Assembly (NCBI RefSeq): GCF_019805165.1
Contig: NZ_RWIJ01000046.1
Coordinates: 9,093-41,457 of the forward strand
Direction of reading: 5' to 3'
From: Azospirillum sp. 412522
Lineage (GTDB): Bacteria > Pseudomonadota > Alphaproteobacteria > Azospirillales > Azospirillaceae
DNA length: 32,365 nucleotides
Shown here: in pieces, positions 23,975-29,825 of the stretch
Numbering within the stretch: the first letter of the stretch is position 1
Layout of the letters: the number at the start of each line of letters is the position of its first letter
Notes under the pieces: generated by a model
Told to the model about the DNA's origin: nothing
What the model saw: the letters and a program-made list of their open reading frames with translations, nothing else
Database searches by the model: none
Position numbers and translations under genes: made by a program

Positions 23975-24818
23975 GAAGCTGACCCGGCAGACCGCCGCCA
24001 CCGTGCTCCAGGCCAAGGAGGCCGGCTTCGCCGCCGAGACCGACCGCATGTTCGGGCTGAGCGGTGTGCTGCCCCGGCTGGTCGAGGTCGATCTCGACGC
24101 CGTCGAGACCAATCCCGGCCAGCCGCGCACGGTGTTCGACGACGAGTCCCTGCGGTCGCTGGCGGACTCCATCGCCCGCCACGGGTTGCAGCAACCCGTG
24201 CTGGTTCAGGAGGGCGCGGAGAAGGGGCACTACCGTCTGGTCGCCGGCGAGCGGCGGCTGCGCGCCCACCGGCTGCTCGGCCGCGGCACCATCGCCGCCA
24301 TCATCACCAAGGGCCGGCCGGAAGAGATCGCGCTGATCGAGAATGTCCAGCGCGTGGACCTCGACGCCATCGACCTCGCCCGCGGCCTGTCGCAGCTGAT
24401 CGAGGCGCATGGCTACACCCAGACGGAGGTGGCGGCGGCCGTCGGCTGCTCGGAGGCCGAGGTGTCCAAGCGTCTGAAGGTGCTGCGCCTGCCCGAAGAC
24501 ATCCTGGCCGACTACCGCGCCAATCCCGACGCGGTGTCGCGCTCGGCCCTGGTCGAGCTGGCCTTCGTCGAGGACGAGGCGGAGCTGCGCCGGCTGTGGC
24601 AGACGGCGCGGACCGGCGGGCTGACCGTCGGCGCGGTGCGGGCCGCCCGTCCGTCGGCGTCCAGCTCGGCGGAGCCGTTGCGGGTGCTGGGCAAGGCGAT
24701 CAACCGGATGGACAAGGATCTGGCCGCCATCGACAACGTCGCCCGGGCCTTGCAGCGCGAACACCGGGAACGCTTGCAGGCTCTGCGCGACCGCATCGAC
24801 GCCCTGCTGGGCGCCTGA
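23964..24818 (+). CDS. parB: ParB partition protein
   Basis: A 284-residue ParB. The N-terminal ParB/Srx CTPase domain spans about 37-130, with box I NPGQPRTVFDD, DSIARHGLQQPV, box II GERRLRA at 95-101, and ENVQRVDLD. A central helix-turn-helix (about 150-172, YTQTEVAAAVGCSEAEVSKR) reads parS. The C-terminal dimerisation part is helical (about 225-282). The GERRxRA motif is intact, so CTP-dependent loading is expected from the family. The start at 23964 overlaps parA by 11 bases. Two candidate parS palindromes begin 14 bases after its stop. Confidence 0.94.
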   Translation: MPPKKLTRQTAATVLQAKEAGFAAETDRMFGLSGVLPRLVEVDLDAVETNPGQPRTVFDDESLRSLADSIARHGLQQPVLVQEGAEKGHYRLVAGERRLRAHRLLGRGTIAAIITKGRPEEIALIENVQRVDLDAIDLARGLSQLIEAHGYTQTEVAAAVGCSEAEVSKRLKVLRLPEDILADYRANPDAVSRSALVELAFVEDEAELRRLWQTARTGGLTVGAVRAARPSASSSAEPLRVLGKAINRMDKDLAAIDNVARALQREHRERLQALRDRIDALLGA

Positions 24819-24831
24819 CCGGCTGACGGCG

Positions 24832-24907
24832 GCTTTCGACTGCGAAAGCATCGCCTGGTTGTTGTTGTGGAGCGACACGCCTTGAGGTTGCTTTCGATTG
24901 CGAAAGC
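24832..24907. promoter_or_regulatory. Two candidate parS centromere sites
   Basis: GCTTTCGACTGCGAAAGC (24832-24849) and GCTTTCGATTGCGAAAGC (24890-24907) have identical 7-base arms around a 4-base spacer that differs at one base. Their centres are 58 bases apart. They lie directly after parB in the 171-base gap before the next gene and differ from the chromosomal parS consensus, as expected for a plasmid-type ParB. I see no further full copy in the window. The rest of 24819-24989 has no gene. Confidence 0.72.
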
Positions 24908-24989
24908 TTCCGCCGCTCGGGCGGGGTGACCGCCTGCCCTGCCCCGTGTTAAGCATTATCGGCAAAATCATCGAGGGTGCGGGTCAGCG

Positions 24990-26540
24990 ATGCCGGCGGT
25001 GCGGAGACGACATTTCCTTGGCCTGCTCGGGGGCCTGCTCGGTACGGCCGGTCTGGCCGGCGCACTGCCCAGGCCGGCGCGGGCCGCCGGCACGCTGCGG
25101 ATCGGGTTCAAGTCCCTGCCCGGCGGGCTCAATCCGCTGACCGTCAGCGACCTGGTCGCGCGTCAGGTCCTCGGCTCGATGTACGAGAGCCTGACCACGG
25201 TCGATTCCAAGGGCCGCATCCTGCCCGGCCTCGCCACCGCCTGGGAGGCGTTCGAGGAAGCCCGGCGCTGGCGGCTGACCATCCGCGACGGCGTCACCTT
25301 CCACACCGGCCGGCCGCTGACCGCCCTGGACGTCAAGCGCAGCTTCGAGGCGGCGCTGGCCGGCGATGGCGCCAATTTCGCGCTGCTGGCCCTGTCGAAG
25401 GTGCGGGGCTTCCGCGAATTGCGGGCGAAGACCGCCGGCGAGCTGTCGGGGGTCACCGTGCTCGACGACCGGACGCTGGAGGTGGTCTGCGACGAGCCTT
25501 GTGCCGTCTTCCCCTTCGCCCGCCTGAACATCGTCGACATGGAGGCGGTCGGGCAGGCCGGTCCCGACTGGTACCGCACCCTGTCGGCGGGCACCGGACC
25601 CTACCGGCTGGTGCGGTCGAACGACGGCATCCGCGTGGACGTCGAGGCCTATCCGGGCTGGCGCGGCGGCGCGGTGCCGTTCGAGAGCGTGTCCTTCCTC
25701 GCCACCGGCATCGGCAACGACGGCATCACGCTGTTCAACGACAGCCAGATCGACTTCACCTTCGTCGACACCGACGCGCTGCGCGGAGTGATGGACGATC
25801 CCGGCTTCAAGCGCTCACTGTCGAGCGTGCAGCGCATGCAGATGCGGGTGGTGGCGCTCGACCCGCGGCGGGTGAAGGCCTTCGGCGATCTGCGGGTGCG
25901 CCGGGCCATGTCGCTGCTGATCGACCGCGGCGCGATGGCCGAGCGCTTCTTCCGCGGGGTGGCGGCGGTCCACAACGGCATCGTTCCGCCGGCCCTGCTG
26001 TCGAACGAGCGGCTGGAGCCGCTGACCTACGACCCGATGCTGGCGAAGCGCCTGCTGGAGGAGGCCGGCTATCCCGAGGGGCGCGGCATCGATCCCTTCC
26101 AGGTCACGGTCGTGCCGGAGTACCGGCGGGAGTTCGTCTATTACGTCTCGCAATGGAACAACGCCGGCATCCCGGCGAAGCTGGTGATGGCGCCGCGGCA
26201 GGAATTCATCGCCCGCTCGCGCCGGCGCGATTACGACGCCTTCCTGTTCGGCTGGACCGCCACCTATCCCGACCCGATGAACTTCCTGGACGAGCTGTTC
26301 AGCAGCAAGAGCCGTTTCAACCCCGTCGGCTGGTCCAGTGCGCAGTTCGACAACCTGATCGAACGGGCGATGGCCATTCCCGATCCCGACCGGCGGGCCG
26401 AGGTCTACAAGGACGCCGAGGCTCTGGTGATGCGGGACCTGCCGGTGATCCCGCTGGTGGTGCCGGATTATGTGGCGCTGCGCGGCAATGTGCTGAGCGA
26501 CAACTTCATCACGCCGTTCGGTGGCCTGAACTTCGGTTGA
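24990..26540 (+). CDS. ABC transporter solute-binding protein, family 5 (peptide/nickel type)
   Basis: A 516-residue periplasmic protein of the SBP_bac_5 family. The N-terminus RRRHFLGLLGGLLGTAGLAG followed by a cleavage site near ARAAG (about residue 32) resembles a twin-arginine signal. The mature part has the family landmarks: FKSLPGGLNPLTVSDLVARQ, TAWEAFEEARRWRLTIRDGV, FHTGRPLTALDVKRSFEAAL, RVRRAMSLLIDRGAMAERFF and YDAFLFGWTATYPDPMNFLD. It would bind peptides or similar ligands for an ABC importer, but no permease or ATPase gene is near, so it is an orphan here. The ribosome site (GAGGGTGCGGG) is weak. It ends ahead of a bidirectional terminator. Confidence 0.9.
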   Translation: MPAVRRRHFLGLLGGLLGTAGLAGALPRPARAAGTLRIGFKSLPGGLNPLTVSDLVARQVLGSMYESLTTVDSKGRILPGLATAWEAFEEARRWRLTIRDGVTFHTGRPLTALDVKRSFEAALAGDGANFALLALSKVRGFRELRAKTAGELSGVTVLDDRTLEVVCDEPCAVFPFARLNIVDMEAVGQAGPDWYRTLSAGTGPYRLVRSNDGIRVDVEAYPGWRGGAVPFESVSFLATGIGNDGITLFNDSQIDFTFVDTDALRGVMDDPGFKRSLSSVQRMQMRVVALDPRRVKAFGDLRVRRAMSLLIDRGAMAERFFRGVAAVHNGIVPPALLSNERLEPLTYDPMLAKRLLEEAGYPEGRGIDPFQVTVVPEYRREFVYYVSQWNNAGIPAKLVMAPRQEFIARSRRRDYDAFLFGWTATYPDPMNFLDELFSSKSRFNPVGWSSAQFDNLIERAMAIPDPDRRAEVYKDAEALVMRDLPVIPLVVPDYVALRGNVLSDNFITPFGGLNFG

Positions 26541-26577
26541 AACGGCGGCGAGGGCAGGGTGGTGCGGGCATGAAAAA

Positions 26578-26610
26578 AGCCCCTGTCCGCGACCGGACAG
26601 GGGCTTTTCG
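26578..26610. terminator. Bidirectional intrinsic terminator
   Basis: A 12-bp perfect stem (AGCCCCTGTCCG at 26578-26589 with 26594-26605, CGAC loop) has TTTCG on the right and AAAAAA on the left. It therefore serves both the solute-binding gene from the left and the repeat protein gene from the right, which converge here. Confidence 0.88.
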
Positions 26611-26630
26611 TTGGTAGCTCTGCGGCGCCG

Positions 26631-27347
26631 TCAGACGGCGGCCTTCGCTTCGCGGAGACAGTCGGCCGGCTTGGCTTCGCGCAGGCAATCCGCCTTCGCG
26701 GCTTCGCGCAGGCAGTCGGTGGCCTTCGCCTCGCGGAGGCAGTCCGCCTCCACGGCTTCGCGCAGGCAGTCAGCGGCTTTCGCCTCGCGGAGGCAGTCCG
26801 CCTCCACGGCTTCGCGCAGGCAGTCAGCGGCCTTCGCCTCGCGGAGGCAGTCCGCCTTCGCGGCTTCGCGCAGGCAGTCGGCGGCTTTCGCCTCGCGGAG
26901 GCAGTCCGCCTTCGCGGCTTCGCGCAGGCAGTCGGCCGGCTTGGCTTCGCGCAGACAATCCGCCTTCGCGGCTTCCCGCAGGCAATCGGCGCCGGCGAAC
27001 AGGCGGGCGCTGTCGGTACGGGCGGCGGCCATACGCTCGGCCGGGACGCCGACGCCGTTGTGGTGCAGATATTCGCCGTAGACCGCCTCGCAGAAGCGGA
27101 AATAGGCGCGGGTGTCGGCGACGATGAACTCGTGCCACAGGTCGTCGCAGGCGGCGGATTGCGGAACGATGTCGCGCTCCGGATGCTCGGCGCAGGCCAG
27201 CAGGAACGCCTTCAACTGGGCCAAGGCGACGCCGGAGGTGCTGCGGGACATTCCCGCGGCGACCGCGCGGTCGACGACATAGCCGAAGTCGAAACCGGCG
27301 ATGATGTCACGGGCGCGAGTGATGTCGGTCGTGGTGGCGCCGCGCAT
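26631..27347 (-). CDS. Cysteine nonapeptide-repeat protein with a small N-terminal domain
   Basis: A 238-residue protein. Residues 1-119 form a compact domain: ITRARDIIAGFDFGYVVDRA, LAQLKAFLLACAEHP, then CDDLWHEFIVADTRAYFRFC and EAVYGEYLHHN. The LWHxFIxxTxxYxxFC...LHH pattern is what I recall of the bacterial glycine-rich-domain (GRDP-like) family, whose members often carry cysteine-rich low-complexity tails; this match needs a profile search. Residues 120-236 are thirteen uninterrupted 9-residue repeats, ADCLREA plus two variable residues (AK, KP, KA, VE), each with one cysteine. There is no signal peptide or membrane helix. CGGAGGA 6 bases before the ATG supports the start. The 153-base gap upstream (27348-27500) is AT-rich with a -10-like TATGCT and probably holds its promoter. 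Function unknown. Confidence 0.85.
   Translation of the reverse strand: MRGATTTDITRARDIIAGFDFGYVVDRAVAAGMSRSTSGVALAQLKAFLLACAEHPERDIVPQSAACDDLWHEFIVADTRAYFRFCEAVYGEYLHHNGVGVPAERMAAARTDSARLFAGADCLREAAKADCLREAKPADCLREAAKADCLREAKAADCLREAAKADCLREAKAADCLREAVEADCLREAKAADCLREAVEADCLREAKATDCLREAAKADCLREAKPADCLREAKAAV
26640..26990 (-). repeat. Thirteen-copy 27-bp coding minisatellite
   Basis: Thirteen contiguous 27-base units encode ADCLREAxx (one unit has T for the first A). Two codon versions of the core alternate: one uses CTG CGC GAA GCC, the other CTC CGC GAG GCG. This gives a 54-base higher-order unit, and some adjacent 54-base units are almost identical, which points to recent expansion. Confidence 0.95.
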
Positions 27348-27500
27348 GGAATCCTCCGAGGTTGCTTCTTTCCGGCCCCGGACGGGATGCAGGATTGTCC
27401 CAGGGTGCCGCTCGGATGTTGTGACACAGCATAGCCAGATATGTGAGATCTTTTTTGGTCCTAATTCCCGGAGCCAGGGTTGGAGATGGGGCCGATGACC

Positions 27501-29549
27501 TCAGGTGGTCGTGGTCTTATGCGGAGCGGCGGGGTCGAGCGGGAGCGCCGCCGGCCGGGCCGCCGTCATCTGCTCCACCAGCGCCGACAGGCGGTCGGGC
27601 ATGATCGGCTTGGCGGCCACGATGACGCCCATCTCCGCCGCCCGGGCGGTCACGGCGCCGTCCAGCCGTCCGGAGATCAGCACCGCCGGGATGCGCAGGC
27701 CGAGCCGGTTCCAGACCGCGTCGATGAAGTCGAGGCCGTTCTCCGTGGCGGACAGGTGATAGTCGGCGATCACCGCGTCGGGCCGGACCTCGCCGCCCTC
27801 CACCGCCCGCAGGCCCTGGGCCACGGTGGAGGTGCCGACGACGCGATGGCCGGCGCTGGTGAGGAACATCGAAATGGCGGACAGCACGAACTGGTCGTCG
27901 TCGATCACCAGGATCGCGATCTCGCCGTTCTTTGCCGGTGCGTCCGCCAGCGTCGCCACCGCCGCGCCGTTCGGGCCGGCGGCACGGGCAGCGGCGGGGG
28001 TGGCGGCGGGGGTGGCGGCGGGGGAACGGGCGAGGGTGGCGGCGGGGACGGCGATGGAGGGGGCGGCGAGCGGCTGGACCGGATGCTCCCGCACCGGCGA
28101 AGAAGGCGGCGGCATCGGTGCGTCCGCCATCAGGTCCGGCATCGTGGACTCCACCGGCGCCAGCGGCACGGTGACCGAGAAGACCGACCCCCGGCCGGGC
28201 GTGGAGCGCACCTTGACCGGGTGGTCCAGCACCGTGGCCAGCCGCCGGACGATCGACAGGCCGAGGCCGATGCCGTTGTCGCGGTTGCGCTCGGGGTTGC
28301 CGATCTGGTGGAACTCCTCCCAGATGGCGTCGAGACGGTCCTCGGGAATGCCGATGCCGGTGTCGCGCACCTCGACGATCAGGCCGCCGCCCGATTCCAG
28401 GCAGGCGACCTGCACCTGTCCGGCGGGCGTGTAGCGGATCGCGTTGTCGATCAGGTTGCCCAGCAGCCGCAGCAGCAGCACGCGGTCGGTCAGCACCGGC
28501 GCGCGGTACTGCGGCACGGCGAAGGCCAGCCCCTTGCTGCGGGCGACCGGGCCGTACTGCGAATCCAGCGCGTCGAACAGGTCGGCGATCTCGTGCAACG
28601 CCTTGTTGGCGCTGACGCCGCCGGCATCCAGCCGCGACACCTCCAGCAGCTCGTCCAGCAGCTGCTTCAGCGTCATCACCACCTGTTCGATCTTGCGGGC
28701 GGACTCCGCCACCTTGGGGTTGGGGGCGGTGGCGCGCAGCATGGCGGTCAGCATCAGCAGCGACTGGGCCGGCTGGCGCAGGTCGTGGCTGGCGGCGGCC
28801 ATGAACTTGGCCTTCGACGCCACCGCCTGCTCCGCCCGCTCCTTGGCGAGCCGGAGGTCGATGGCGTTCTGGCGGAAGGTGTCCAGCGCCCTGGCCATGC
28901 GGCCGATCTCGTCGTCGCGGTGGCGCACCGGCACGGTCACCGTCACGTCGCCGGCGGCCAGATCGTCCATGGCGCGCGTCATGCCGGCGATGGGCAGGGT
29001 CATGCCGCGCGTCGCCCAGATCACCCCCAGCACCACCAGCAGGAGCGTGACGGCGCCGATCCCGCCCAGCACCAGCACATGGTGGCGGATCGCCGCGTCG
29101 GTCGGCCCGGTGTCGAGCCGGACCAGCAGGGTGCCGATGTTGCGTCCGCCGCCGCCACGGTCCTGGCGGTTCAGCGGCACGGCGGCGGCGGTGGTCGCGG
29201 TCTCTTCCCCGCCCCTGTCCCCGGCACTGGCGCCGCCGGGCTTGCGGTAGGTGGCGAAGCGTTCGCCGTGGGTGCCCAGGATCACCGCCTCGGCGAAGCT
29301 GTCGATCGACCGCAGCGGGCTCAGCGCCGTCAACGCCTCTTCCGGGTCGAGGTCCCACAGCGCGTTGGTCACGTCGTCCAGGACGATGCGGGTCGCCATC
29401 TCCGCCCGGATGGCCAGCTCGGCCCGGGTGTTGCGCACGTCGGCCTGGATCAGCACGACCAGCGGCACGGCGACCAGCACCGACACCAGCACCACCGCCG
29501 ATGCCGTGGTTCGGGCGACCAGGCTCCGTGAGAGGATCTTCGAGAACAT
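27501..29549 (-). CDS. Hybrid sensor histidine kinase with C-terminal receiver
   Basis: About 682 residues. Transmembrane helices at about 13-35 and 157-178 bracket a periplasmic sensor of about 120 residues; HAMP follows at about 180-232 (DDLAAGDVTVTVPVRHRDDE). The dimerisation/phosphoacceptor motif is SHDLRQPAQSL with His at about 255. The ATPase domain has LGNLIDNAIRYTPAGQ, DTGIGIPEDRL and NGIGLGLSIVRRLA. A proline/alanine-rich linker (SPAATPAATPAA) leads to a receiver domain (ILVIDDDQFVL, VIADYHLSATENG, VAAKPIMPD). It should phosphorylate its own receiver; the signal and output are unknown. The start is uncertain: ATG at 29549 has no good ribosome site, and ATG 29597 or TTG 29630 would add 16-27 basic residues. 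It is divergent from the next kinase. Confidence 0.88.
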   Translation of the reverse strand: MFSKILSRSLVARTTASAVVLVSVLVAVPLVVLIQADVRNTRAELAIRAEMATRIVLDDVTNALWDLDPEEALTALSPLRSIDSFAEAVILGTHGERFATYRKPGGASAGDRGGEETATTAAAVPLNRQDRGGGGRNIGTLLVRLDTGPTDAAIRHHVLVLGGIGAVTLLLVVLGVIWATRGMTLPIAGMTRAMDDLAAGDVTVTVPVRHRDDEIGRMARALDTFRQNAIDLRLAKERAEQAVASKAKFMAAASHDLRQPAQSLLMLTAMLRATAPNPKVAESARKIEQVVMTLKQLLDELLEVSRLDAGGVSANKALHEIADLFDALDSQYGPVARSKGLAFAVPQYRAPVLTDRVLLLRLLGNLIDNAIRYTPAGQVQVACLESGGGLIVEVRDTGIGIPEDRLDAIWEEFHQIGNPERNRDNGIGLGLSIVRRLATVLDHPVKVRSTPGRGSVFSVTVPLAPVESTMPDLMADAPMPPPSSPVREHPVQPLAAPSIAVPAATLARSPAATPAATPAAARAAGPNGAAVATLADAPAKNGEIAILVIDDDQFVLSAISMFLTSAGHRVVGTSTVAQGLRAVEGGEVRPDAVIADYHLSATENGLDFIDAVWNRLGLRIPAVLISGRLDGAVTARAAEMGVIVAAKPIMPDRLSALVEQMTAARPAALPLDPAAPHKTTTT

Positions 29550-29825
29550 GCGGAAGCCTACGAAAACACGACGACCACGAACAATTCGCTCCGGCATCCT
29601 AGCCGAATCGCCAGCCAAACACGACAGCAACGTGGAATACGGCGATATCCCGCCATCACCGGTAGTAGTACGAAAAAAGGCGGTATGACTGTTTCGAATC
29701 GTTTCTTCTTCTTGTTTGGTTCACTGTGTAAAAATTCGCGCCGGAGTTCGGCGCATATGGCGGGGAGCGGGGTTACGACAGTATCGGGGCAGCCGCTGGG
29801 ATTGCCGTTGGTGGGGGGCGGAGGA
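29550..29825. other. Divergent intergenic region between two histidine kinase genes
   Basis: This 276-base region is clearly less GC-rich than its flanks. The stretch 29690-29750 (TTTCTTCTTCTTGTTTGG, then GTGTAAAAATTC) could hold a promoter for the rightward kinase, and A/T runs near 29565-29690 could serve the leftward one. I see no coding frame or defined operator. Confidence 0.5.

Noticed and set aside
26640..26990. Possible CRISPR array
   Set aside because: The 27-base units are contiguous without unique spacers, lie in frame inside a gene, and no cas genes are near.
26611..27081. Plus-strand gene encoding ASRRQSA repeats
   Set aside because: It starts at a TTG right after a terminator with no ribosome site, and has no domain outside the repeat; kept only as a finding.
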